From positions 110,969,501 through 111,033,500 of the forward strand of contig CM059585.1 of the NCBI GenBank assembly GCA_030407085.1: a stretch of 64,000 nt of DNA. The letters are read 5' to 3'. Each line of letters starts with the position of its first letter. Position 1 is the stretch's first letter. The notes beneath the pieces are model-generated. The model saw only the letters and a program-made list of their open reading frames with translations, was not told where the DNA came from and made no database searches. Of this stretch, positions 47,501 through 59,253 are shown one piece after another. The stretch comes from Trichopria drosophilae (lineage: Eukaryota; Arthropoda; Insecta; Hymenoptera; Diapriidae). The position numbers and the translations under genes are program-made.

Positions 47501-48273
47501 TAATGATATATATACATCAACTAATCTAATTTATGGGTTTTACATCCATATAGACTGATATTTAACGTTTAATATAATAATTGTCATCATTTAATGCACA
47601 TGAATATTTTGAAATATAAAAAGGGTTATAAAATTATTAATATTAGTCGTGAATTTTGCGCAACAGTGGATTCTCACTCCAAAACGTATCCAGAACATAT
47701 TTCATAAAAAGAAAAAAAATATTTCGACAAAAAATTTTCTCATAAAAAAATTACGAAAACGGGTCCCTTTCAGGAGAATCACCCAGATAAGCATTGTATA
47801 AAAGGCTGGTGGCATTCACATTTTTTCTATCTAGCATAACGTAAGGCGCTTCATAATAGAGTGATGGTTTTTCCGACGGAAAAATGTCTGCAACTGAAGT
47901 AGCTAACTCTTCAAAACGTTTGGTAGTAATTCTGTGAATGAAAAAGAATGTCAATATATAAATTTATGTCACGATTATTTTCATACAATCAGTACAAATA
48001 AAGTACTGTTAGTCTCCTTACGAAAATGGAGTCGCAGTTGTCTTGGAAGCTGCCATCTCGTTCTCCAGCATTATTTTCACTAACCGCCTTCGCAAAGTTG
48101 CTATGTCTTTGTTCTGGTAGGCGTAACGCCAAAGAATCATGTTCCCCATAATGTTTCTGTCTTCATTCAGTAATTTGTACAATGGTTTATTTTTTGCAAA
48201 TATTTATATAAAAATAGAAATTATGAAACAACAAATAACATTTGAAGTAAAAGATGATTTCAGAATTCTTTAA

Positions 48274-50167
48274 TGGCATCGAGCATGACTGGAGGCAGTC
48301 AAAGAGAAAAAATTGTATACCGAATGTTAAGAATTGAAAACCACTTTTTAGACATTCTTTTTTACGGAAATATTTGTTAACTTATTGACCACCGAATATG
48401 ATATTGGATAAATCCTACTGCTACGAAGTACTTAATGGAGTTCTCCCGAAATACGAAAAAGTTTTAGTTGCCACTAATATTGAGAGTTAATATTTGTGAA
48501 CAAAATAATCAATTGCAAATGTCACATAATATGAAATCATAAATGAGAACCAATGTGCCATTCTGGAGATCCTTCAGATTATGCTGACCATCCTTCTATC
48601 CTATTTTATGAGAATGTAGTTTATATTTCCGTATTGACAACATGTAAAACTACTATCTCACGGATTGAGACGAGAATACAAAGAGCCTCGGTAAAAAATG
48701 CCCGTTTTTCGTAACTCGAATTTTGAAACTTTTGTAATGCCAAATGGTTACTTACGATGACACAATAATCCTTGAAAGATTTCAAGCTGAGCATATGTGC
48801 TGTTTAAGAGATACAGGGGGTCAAAGTTGAAAAAATATAGTAATTTCATATTACTTCGACCCAGACTAAGTCTGGAAGAAGTATTGAATTTGGGCACTTC
48901 GGGCAAAAAAATTACCCTATAGTTTTTCATCAAATGTCGACGTTTCGACCCCCTACCCCCCGGGGTAGTCTTCGCCAGCCCCTTGGGCGCGAAGTTCTTT
49001 TACGCCCTTGATACGAAAATATCTATTTCGATATATCTAAAAGATGTCTTGTAGTATCTAAAAGATATCCATCAGAGATCTTTTCGACACTTTCAAGATA
49101 TCTTTGACAAATTATATGTATATATATTGTATATATAAGATCATAATGATACAGACAGTAATTAGTAAAACACAGTAAACATGTAATATGCATCGAATAG
49201 TCTATTAGAATACAAGTGCATCAAGTAAGTATTTTGCAACTTTTATTTATTAATATTTCGGCTGGCCTGTTGTTGGGGTCGAAGTTTTGAAAATTCTCAT
49301 TTTCATACATATAAGAAACACTATATTGTTGTAACATATCTATCGGAGCCACTTGGATCTAAATATGATCGGATCCCCAAATATCAATATAATTTTATAA
49401 TATAATTGAAAGCTGTTAGTCAACAAACGAGTATTAAGGAATAGCCGACTCTCCACTGGGTCGAAGTTTCTGAGCGAGCGAAGCGAGCGAGGCACCACGC
49501 CAACACTAGTTTATACTTCAATTTGACTCCACTTTGCTCTCCTACATTTCTTAAACGGCATATATGTTCATCTTAAAATTTTGCAGGGATTATTAGGTCA
49601 TCATAAATAATCGTTCGGCATAAAAAAAGTTTCAAAATTCGAGGTACGGAAAAATCAGATTTAAAAGGGACATTTTTTGCTTGGGGCTTACGGAGGCTCT
49701 TTCGCGTTCAAAATAATATGAAATTGAATGAAATGGTGATCGGCGCTATCTGTAGGTATGGTAGGTAGGTAGGGTATCCAGAATTACTCTATGGTTTTGT
49801 ATTCTGATCTCATATTGTGTGATATTTGCAATTAATTGTTTTGTTCACAAATATTAATTCTATATACTAGCGCCATCCTCAACTTTGTCACTTGTCGGGA
49901 AAATTCCCTCAAAATTAAATAGAGAAACCATGGATTGAATTGAAGGTTATAGATATACCATGTTCCTGTTCTCTGACCTGGCATTTTATTCGAAACTTCT
50001 ACATTCATACTTCCTAGCATCACATTCTATCCTCATTCACTCATTCGGTGGTCAATAAGTTTCAAAATATTTCCGTATAAAAAGATTATATGAAAATTAG
50101 TTTGAAATTCCTAAAGATCGGCGGTAAATGTTTTCGTTTTTTCCAGCCTCGGGTCATGCTCGATGGC
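48274..50167. mobile_element. Foldback element, right copy, 472 bp shorter
   Basis: Mirror of 24,661-27,026 with GGCATCGAGCATGACT and ATGCTCGATGGC ends. It lacks the segment between the two direct repeats of about 80 bp, including the GTACG microsatellite; only one direct-repeat copy remains, near 48,890-48,950. Confidence 0.75.
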
Positions 50168-51674
50168 TATTTTAATACATACAAAATAGTATATAAAGGA
50201 CCAAGGAACGGAAGAGGGATTTTTGACGAACAACAACAATATTTACAACGAGTCGAAAACGAACTGTGAGAACGTTTATATAATTTTTTAGAGCCACCAC
50301 TTCCGTGGTGCATAAAACGCTTTATGTGCCGAAGGCAGAAAAATGGAGTTTTCATCCCTGAGAAGAACATGAAAAACGCCGTTTTTTAGCCATGTATCAC
50401 GTAATGGAAAAGATGATATGTACTTTGTGAATAAAAGTTGTCGTAGTCGGATATAATTGATTTTTCGTCACTTGCACCGTTTCTTCAACAATTGGACCTT
50501 GAACCTCTCCTTCATTATTTTTCTCATTATTGCTGGTCGGTGTTTCAGTTTCAACGTTGCAGTTTTTAGACGAATCTCCTATTTCAGACTCAGAGGAACA
50601 ATCGACGGTTGAAGGTGCTTCTTTATCGAAGAGATTCAGTACGCCTGTAAGAACTGCCATACCACGTAAAATGTACATATTATTCAAATGAACAGTTGAC
50701 TAGTTCACACAGTTTCAATAAAACGGACTATATCAGATGATACATCCAACTTGAAAAAATTCGTAAGAAGTGAAAATATATAAAAGCGTTATAGTAGTTT
50801 CACTGAAGGTTGCAAGTTGGAGCTCCTCTACCTTCACATCTGCAATGAAGTGTGTGTTAAGGGGAGGGTACACCCACAAAATCAGCTCTATGAAATATAC
50901 CATTATCTGGCATAATTTAGCATAAAAATGATGATATAATGCGAAATTGGAAAACAAAAATTATTTCGTTCATTTCAGAATTTCAAACTGTTGAAAAAAT
51001 TTGAATTTTTTAAAATCCATACGCTATATTGTAGGAAATTATACAAAAAATTTGTAAAAACAATTTTGCCGAAAAAAATTAAAAATTGTAGAACTAGTTA
51101 AAATTTTTAAAGTGAACCAAAGATATGTTTTGGCGTTTTTCAAATCCGAAAACTTTTTTTCGCAACATATGGAAGATTCGTAGGAAAAATGGTTATTACA
51201 ACATTTTCCCTACAACCTACTGGTTACCCGGAAAAAAATAATTAAAGTTGCTATCGTCGTTAAAAAATATTTTTTGTTACAGTGTGCGTAAAGTGATGCG
51301 TAAAGTGATTTTTTCGATTTTCAAAGGCACCTTACTCACATTGCAACAAAAAATATTGTTCGGCACATGGGCGTAAACTGTTTTTTGAACGAATGTGCAT
51401 GCATCCTTCGGCTCGGGCCACAACTCCCACGTTCGCAGAAAACACTTTTACGCCCTTGCATCGAGAAGTACTATTTTTTACCAGAAACCAGTGCATTGTA
51501 GCCAAAATGATTTAATGATAATTTTTACTACAAATCATCCATATAATGCGAATAAATTTTTTACGATTTGAAAAACGAAAAAAAAATTTTGAACGTTGCA
51601 GTAACCGTTATTTTTTAACGAAATAACAATTTTCATTATTTTTTTAAGAAATAATCAGTGCATTGTAGGCAAAA

Positions 51675-53690
51675 TAATAATAATAATAATAATAATAATA
51701 CGTCTTTATTGCACAAAAAAAAATAATTGTATAAGGGGCGAGACACAGCACAGTGCTGTTTTGCAGCCTGACCCAACTACGTTGTTACATGAAGTATAAA
51801 GTTACAAACATTATAATTTTAATCAATACATTCATTTGATTGACACAGTGGCTCGCAGAGCTCACAGAACTTATAAACTAATATACAAAACTAAAATACA
51901 AATCTATGGGTACATAAAAAAGTGTAATAATATAACTAGAGAAACGGTATTGAGTGTAGAGCACCCATTGAAGTACGCTGTGGGTATTAGGAACGTTGTA
52001 GTTTACACAGATGCGATTTGGTAATGGAAATGAAGGAACGTGGGGAATTAATTGAAGATCTTATGCTGAGAGGCAGGGCATTAAAAAATTTGGCAGAAAT
52101 ATAAGAAAACGCACCTTTAAATTTTGAAGAAGAATGAGTTGGATATTGAAGAGTAAAGGACGTGACGACTCTAGCATTACTTCTCGAACTCCCCAGCATC
52201 ATCAGTTTGTCATATAGGTATTGGGGTACACGAGTAAAAATAATCCGACATAATAGCGCAAGAATTCTGTAGTGTAGTCTTAATTTCATAGTAAGCCAAC
52301 CTGAATTTAGAAGAGCCGGGGTAATATGATCAAATTTTTTAACTCCGTAACTAAAACGTAAGCAGGCATTCTGGACTGCTTGAACCTTTCGCCAATTATC
52401 ACCATTAAGACATGGGCCATATACCGCAAAGCAAAACGTAAGATGAGATAAAATTAAAGCTTCACATAATTTAATCTCAGTTTGCTTGGAAAATAGGCGT
52501 CTGAATGGAAATAATTGTCGTAGTTTTAAATAAGAGATGGAAGCTTTTTTTATAACGTGGCTAGAAAAAGACCAATCACTTTCTAAGATAACACCGAGAT
52601 TCTTGGCTTCACATACAACTGGAATAATGCTATCATTAATGATAATTTTCTGGGATATAAGTTCCTAAGCCACTAGTCTACGATTATTCGGATTGCCTAC
52701 ATCTAATATTTTCGACTTCAACGGATTTAAAATGAGTGCATTGCTTGCTGCCCAGGCTGCAATGTTATTCAACTCGAATTTGAATTTCCCGATAGCTTCA
52801 TGTGATTTTTTTTTATCAAAAGACAATATGACTTGCGTGTCATCCGCGTAAGTTTTTATCTTAACTTGGTCGCATGAGTTTTAGATGTCACTAGTTGCAA
52901 TTATAAAAAAAAGTGAACTAAGTTTGGCACCCTGGGGACAACCACGTGTCAACATTTGACGATTAGAAGTCACAGAGGGGCTACCAAAAACAACAGATTG
53001 GGACCGGTTGCAAAAATAAGATGAAACGAGTTTACAAGCATCATCAGAAAACCCATAATAAGATAGCTTAGCAATAATTAATTCATGGTTTAAAGTGTCA
53101 AATGCACGGGTAAAGTCCAGGAGGCCAATCACAGTTACCAACCTTTTATCGTATCCAAAAAGAACGTCCTCAGAGATGTCCAGTAGAGCTGTTTCGCAAC
53201 CGAAACCACGTCTGAAGCCAGATTGGTGTATAGGTAACAATTGGAATTGGTCGAAATAGTAAAGTATTTGCTCATACAGAAATCATTCAATTATTTTAGA
53301 AAACAATGGAAGACAACTAATGGGGCGTAAATCAGAGAGAAGTTTCGGTTGTTGAATTTTAAATAGAGGGTACACTATAGCATGTTTCCAAATCGAAGGG
53401 AAGCTGTTGCTACAAATCACCGAGTTAACAACATGCAGCAGCTCTGGAAGGCAATGTTTGTATACACGCAGAAACATCTCACCAGAGATCCCATCAGAAC
53501 CAGCCGCACTGCACTTTATTATCGTGATAACCTTAATTAGGGAACTCATGTTAATCTCAGTGAAAGAAAAAGAGACATGCTTTGGTAATTTTTCAGAACG
53601 GGAAGTTTTAAAAAACTGAAGTAAAGTAGGGTTAGGAAGAATAATAGGAACAGATACAAAATGATCATTGATAGTGTTCGGGTCTTGTAG
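51675..53690 (-). mobile_element. 5'-truncated non-LTR retrotransposon, right arm only
   Basis: About 2.0 kb on the minus strand, ending at the left in a (TAA)n tail (51,675-51,700) just past an AATACGT terminus. The left arm lacks it at the matching site near 23,167. The flanks show a short repeated CAAA(A)TA compatible with a target duplication of about 6 bp. The (TAA)n tail resembles I- or CR1-related clades more than poly(A)-tailed Jockey; I do not assign a clade. Confidence 0.9.
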
Positions 53691-53693
53691 CAA
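51987..53693 (-). pseudogene. Reverse transcriptase fragment of the non-LTR element
   Basis: The minus-strand frame covers most of the RT palm: GSDGISGEMF, then SDLRPISCLPLFSKIIE, then HQSGFRRGFGCETALL, LDFTRAFDTLNH, GCPQGAKLSSLFF, the catalytic YADDTQVILSF near 52,820-52,855, and the thumb and C-terminal tail to 51,987. In-frame stops occur near 53,280, 52,880 and 52,670. The endonuclease and N-terminal RT are missing by 5' truncation, so it is inactive. Confidence 0.85.
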
Positions 53694-54559
53694 ATATTGT
53701 CATAACTATTGTTACTACAAATCTTCCATATAATGCGAAAAACATTTTTGCGATTTGAAAAATGCACAAACATTTTTTTGTTCGATTTAAAAATTGAAAC
53801 TAGTGCTACAATTTTTAATATTTTTCAACGAAATTGTTATACAAACTTTTTTGATGACTTTTTACAATTTAGCGTTTGGATTTTAAACAATTCAAATTTT
53901 TTAAAAAGTTTGAAATTCTAAAATTGACAAAATAATTTTTTTTTTCAATTTGGCATTATATCATAATTTTGGATGCTAAATTATGCCAAAAAAAAATTGG
54001 CACTTTTCGGCAATGTACATTTCGATAGACTGAAATTTCACTAGTACCTTAGTACTTTATTACCTTAATACTTTAATACCCTAGTACTCCTCTTAACAAA
54101 ACGGACAAAATTATTTCTTTAGGCATTCTTGACGAGGAATTAGGTGGTAATAGAATAAAAAAAGTAAAAAATCCTTTTTTTACTTTTCAAAATTCCTCAG
54201 TAATTATTTACGAAATATATTGTATTTTCTGTAATTCACAAAACTGAACTATTCGAGAGACTTAGTTCCAAAATGTACTTCACCAAAGTTAGTACAATAG
54301 CTTTAAAACTATTCAGATGTGCAGAATTCTATCTTTTCCTTATATCCGAATATTCCTTAAGTGATACAAGATTTTAAATTATGAAATAGTATATTATAAA
54401 ATTTTACGAATGTGTATTGATCTATTTTTGTCATGTCGACTGAACATTTCTTATAATTTGTATTTCAAGTATAAAAAGTCTACTTATTACTATAGTTCAA
54501 TTATCTTCACATGGCTTTTGTGAAAGATGTATTTCTAACTGAAATTACCACACTAAGAT

Positions 54560-54964
54560 TTAAAAAAAAAAGGATGAATTTAGTTGAACATATTTCTATT
54601 ATATCACACATTAATAAATAACATATTCAATGTAGAGTGATAAGGAATATGTTTAATAACTAAAAACATAAATTGACTAAATGAAACTATCATTCCGTTA
54701 TCAAAATTCACACTCATAGAATTATTTATCGACGGTAACGTTCTCATGCAGATTTATTGCAGGTATATATGTAATGATTTTGGATTATAGAATTGCTTTT
54801 GAATTTGTGTATGATTATATTCCAAAACAATATTCTAAAAACAATAAACATATACCCATATAAAATCTGTTGAGTACAGTTGTAGTCAAATAGTGTAAGA
54901 GTATATGAATTTAGATTGCATATTGACAGTTTCATCCGTCCAATTAATTTTTTTTATTATTAAA
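54560..54964. repeat. 365 bp repeat, single unit in right arm
   Basis: Mirror of the left tandem array, with only one unit between the same borders (GGATGAATTTAG at one side, the minisatellite at the other). Confidence 0.7.
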
Positions 54965-55374
54965 CAGGTTTCCATGTATAAAACCTTACTTTAATGGCGA
55001 AACCCTTATTGAAAGATTTTTGGTGTAAAATCTTGTTTCGATAGGGAAATTCCCATCCACACAATATTTTATATCTGAATTCTTGCTTTGTTGGCAAAAC
55101 TATCATTGAAAGAAAGTTTGTGGACTAAAATATTATTTCGATGGTAAAATTCTTATCGAAAGCAGGTTTCAGAATTAAAATCTTATTTCGATATAAAAAT
55201 GCTCATCGACAGAAGGTTTTAAGCCGAAAATCTTGTTCCGATGATAAAACTCTGTTCAAAAGAAGGATTAAGGTCTTAAATTTTGTTTCGATAGTAAAAC
55301 TCCCATCGACAGAAGTTTTATGTCCAAAATCCTGTTTCGTTGGCAAAAGTCTCATCGAAAGAAAGTTTAAATCT
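54964..55374. repeat. 60 bp minisatellite, right copy
   Basis: Mirror of 21,080-21,490 with the same unit order. Confidence 0.75.
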
Positions 55375-56500
55375 ACCAACGTAGTGATCATTTACAATTA
55401 ATTTCTAGTTAAATACACATTTTAAAATTAAATTTACAACAAAATATCAGAATTGAATCGCATTAATTGTGAACGTGAGTTTTTACTTTGCATTGTATTT
55501 AGAAAAACAGTTTGGTTCAACGCTACGACCAAAAATGTTATTCATGCCTTAATTAAATATATCTGGATCCTTTTTGCTGTCACAAAGTTCACGAAACTTG
55601 TTTCAAGCCAATTGATTGAAGTTATGTTGCTTAACAAGGATGAATGTATGTTTTTTAATGCATTTTTTATTTGTATAATTATACTTAAATTTTTTTTTGA
55701 CATGTAGGATGTACATGAATAATAGTAATCTATATTAATACACCGTAAGAATTACCTTCAAGATACTTATATTCGATAACTGTTCATATGTGAATTTTGT
55801 TGCAATGACAGCTGTTGATCATTGAATTTCTTTTATGAAATATATTTCTTATCCATACAGCTTTATTTGAATCAATTTTAATGTACACATCTATATGTTA
55901 AACGACATAATTTGATACACATATACTTGTAAGAAATGCATTTATGCTAGATACAGATCTATCTAATCGATCTAATCTAAAACAAATTGTTCTAATGCAC
56001 ATATATATGTCTATAATAAGTATGTGTACGGTATTATTTATCACAAAATATTGAGATATCCCTGTGTGCGTAATAAATACAATTAAATACATACGTTCAA
56101 CTGTCGAAAAGTATCATTACAACAAAATTCATATTTTCAGTCATCAGCTGCATGTATAACGAATATACTTCATACAAGTATTTAAACATCAATTCCCTTT
56201 CTTTTAACATTATACATAATTTACAAGATTAAAGTAGACCGTTACAGAAATAATATTTTCAAGAATATAAATTCATTTAAATCTTTTGAAATCTTCTATC
56301 ATGTTAGGCAAATGCAAATAAAATGCAAATTACATTATACGAATAAAAATGTATAGAAAATTTTGATATTATAATTAATTAATTGATATGATGTATGTTA
56401 TTTATTTGTTGAAATACTTACCTTGCGGTGTAAGGGTTTGGCCAATAAAGAGAATTTTCACCAAATCTTCAATACTTATACACTCATTCCCAGACAACCA
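55375..56500. other. Gene-free AT-rich segment of right arm
   Basis: Mirror of 19,960-21,060. The 84-codon frame at 55,453-55,707 exists only here because of small arm differences and has no recognisable motif. Confidence 0.5.
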
Positions 56501-56641
56501 GCTAGCTGCATATTGCCGCATATAAGGGGAAAAGTCAGGCGGAGGATATGTCGGCAGAACTGCGGAATATGCGTCATCACATATACAGCAAATTTGCTGG
56601 AAATTCTCACCTGCCGACTAGTCTGCAGCTATTCTGACGCA

Positions 56642-58581
56642 TTTCACGGAGAAAAGTTTCTACGGTCTTAGTCGCTGTAGCGGCTAAGTGGAAAGATGAT
56701 GTTGGGCTTCGCCGCGGAATGGCGCCCCGAGCGCCATGAAAGTCCTGGGAGCGCGTGGCGATTCTTTCGTATGTACTTCGTATCATAGAATTTCTTCCGG
56801 ATCTACCAGGGAGTTTTCCTGTGTAGCAAACAAGAATTTGTCGTGTTAGGGCAGCGCCATAGTTCGATGGAATCTCAGTGATTTTCAGTATGTATTCTCA
56901 CGTGTCACAACCCAGACTGCCAGATCTGCTGCATATTGCCTCATATAAGGGAAAAATCAGGCGGCGGATATGTCGGCAGAACTACGGAATATGCGTCATC
57001 ACATATACAGCAAATTTGTTGGAAATTCTCACCTGCCGACTAGTCTGCGGCGATTCTGACGCATTTCTGCAGAAGAGATTAAAAGGGTCGGCGAAGGGAT
57101 TAAAGACGCATACAAACACGGAAGCTGCGTCGGTGAACCCCACACATGTGCACGCATGCATGCTCGAGGCAAGCGCGATAGGGGGCGATCGGCGTGACCA
57201 GGAGAGACGGGGCGAACAGGAGAAGAGAGGTGACGGACGCAGCCATTTTCTCTCGTTTATCAAGTATCGAAACTATCGAATTTAATTGACAAATAAAATA
57301 CTCAAATTAATAAATTAATTTTTTTCGGTTTTATTTGTGTTATTTATAACCTAAATTATTATTTAAAACAATAAAAAATAATACAAAAATTGTACTGGTG
57401 AACCCAATTCTTTGAGAACATCATTTTGCGTGATTTCTATAATGAGATTCGTATCCAAATTTGCAGACATTTATACAGGGACAACATTAACTGCATCCGT
57501 AACTGCATGTAACCTGGTTTCGGATAATACTATGAGAAGAAGTAAGTAATACCGTAAGAATAAATAGACTTGGTACTAAATACATTTAATCTGTTAATAA
57601 AATGTTAAATTTATCGTTTTTAAAACTCCGAATATAGTTCCACAAATACTTCGAACTTATTACATTTTTTTACAATTGCAATTTTTAATCGCAACTGTTT
57701 TTAATGCTTCACACAATCTGCACACTTTCACAGAATTGGACTTTCGTCTATAGTCTAATATAGACGTTATAACTGTGACAAATTGGACGTAATTTATGAT
57801 TATTATAAATAGTTTTTATTGCTAGGAGGTTATTTTATTAAATATTAAATTAATTCTTCAGGATTTCCGAAAGAAACAAGTTTTGCGCTGACTTGCTCAA
57901 AAATTCAAATTTTTTACACGTTTGCTGCCGCATCTTTTCGATTCAATAGTTGCGATACTTGATAAACGAGAGAAAATGGCTGCGTCCGTCACCTCTCTTC
58001 TCCTGTTCGCCCCCTCTCTCCTGGTCACGCCGATCGCCTCCTATCGCGCTTGCCTCGAGTATGCATGCGTGCACATGTGTGGGGGTTCACCGAGGCGGCT
58101 TCCGTGTTTGTATGCGTCTTTAATCCCTTCGCCGACCCTTTTAATCTCTTCTGCAGAAATGCGTCAGAATCGCCGCAGACTAGTCGGCAGGTGAGAATTT
58201 CCAACAAATTTGCTGTATATGTGATGACGCATAATCCGTAGTTCTGCCGACATATCCGCCGCCTGATTTTTCCCTTATATGAGGCAATATGCAGCAGATC
58301 TGGCTGTCTGGGTTGTGACACGTGAGAATACATACTGAAAATCACTGAGATTCCATCGAACTATGGCGCTGCCCTAACACAACAAATTCTTGTTTGCTAC
58401 ACAGGAAAACTCCCTGGTAGATCCGGAAGAAATTCTATGATACGAAGTACATACGAAAGAATCGCCACGCGCTCCCAGGACTTTCATGGCGCTCGGGGCG
58501 CCATTCCGCAGCGAAGCCCAACATCATCTTACCACTTAGCCGCTACAGCGACTAAGACCGTAGAAACTTTTCTCCGTGAAA
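56642..58581. mobile_element. Foldback element with 645 bp arms, right copy
   Basis: Mirror of 17,851-19,811, with the extra partial arm core at 56,500-56,641. Confidence 0.85.
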
Positions 58582-59253
58582 GGGAGAGAGAAACCAATAT
58601 CGGAGTAGGGAAGGAAGTAAGGGTAAAGGAGAAGAACAGGCACGGAATAGTGCGTCTAGGTGTCGAACGGTAGGGGCGGGCGTAGCTCAGCTTGACGAGG
58701 AAATGCGGGGGGTTTAGGGACGACCGTCAAGGAAGGATCCACGCGAAACTTGTCGGAGTGGGGGGGGGGGAGGCAGGGACGACTGCATCGTGTGGTCGCT
58801 GTGTGGAAAGACAGCATAGCCACAGTTGAACGTCGAGAGTCGTCCCTAGAACATCTTTGTACCCGTCGCTCCTTCCGGAACACAATCGTGCGAGTCGATT
58901 GAATCATCTTGTGGCTGTGGTCTATCCGATACGGAGAATACCACCATTCCTGAGGTTTTTCCGAATCGTACAAATCCTATAACGCAGCAGAAACGAATTA
59001 GTTGGATCGCGTTGGCCGGCATTCTCTCCTCGACTTGTCACCAAATTCCATTGTGTGGAGATTGTCAACCTCAGTGCGTGCTCGACAGTGACTTTATCGC
59101 CAGTTTGTTTTCTAAACAAAGTGTCTGAAGAAATTAAAGGAGTGTGGAACCATTCTATAATCACGTGCTTCAGAGACGCAGAATTCATAACTCGTCTAGT
59201 TCCTCGCGTGTTCATATATCTTCATAGCAGCGGTATAATAATAGTGTTTAATA

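Larger units (their letters stand above)
42970..47784 (+). mobile_element. Sola-like DNA transposon, right arm only
   Basis: 4,815 bp bounded by 24 bp terminal inverted repeats (left GGGTGATTCTCCTAAAAGGG, right the complement with one mismatch) and a 4 bp duplication AGAT (42966-42969, 47785-47788). The left arm at about 27,553-27,556 has the uninterrupted site with a single copy, and the mirrored-coordinate sum changes by 4,819, exactly element plus duplication. It inserted into an exon of the SAMD3-like relic. It has a broken transposase gene and subterminal repeats of about 121 bp in opposite orientations. The 4 bp duplication and large cysteine-rich transposase suggest the Sola superfamily; that name is inference, the transposon itself is certain. 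Confidence 0.93.
41300..50687 (-). pseudogene. SAMD3-like gene relic, right-arm copy split by a transposon
   Basis: Mirror of the left-arm relic. Minus-strand exons lie at about 48,154-48,020, 47,931-42,895 (interrupted by the Sola-like insertion 42,970-47,788), 42,769-42,576 and 42,499-42,281, with a possible stop-bearing exon at 41,411-41,303 and an acidic candidate first exon starting at 50,687. The exon near 48,154 lacks the 40 bp insertion of the left arm and keeps the frame (LYKLLNEDRNIMG). The frame change in the fourth exon is shared, so decay began before duplication. The likely final exon is at 37,759-38,090. Not expected to be functional. Confidence 0.6.
50893..54010. mobile_element. 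Foldback element, right copy, split by a non-LTR element
   Basis: Mirror of 22,850-23,935, interrupted at about 51,675-53,690. The halves join into the intact left-arm sequence when the insertion is ignored. Confidence 0.75.

Noticed and set aside
58675..58700. tRNA-like GCGTAGCTCAGC string
   Set aside because: No cloverleaf can be formed around it, and the left-arm equivalent is altered (GCGTATAGCCCAGC).
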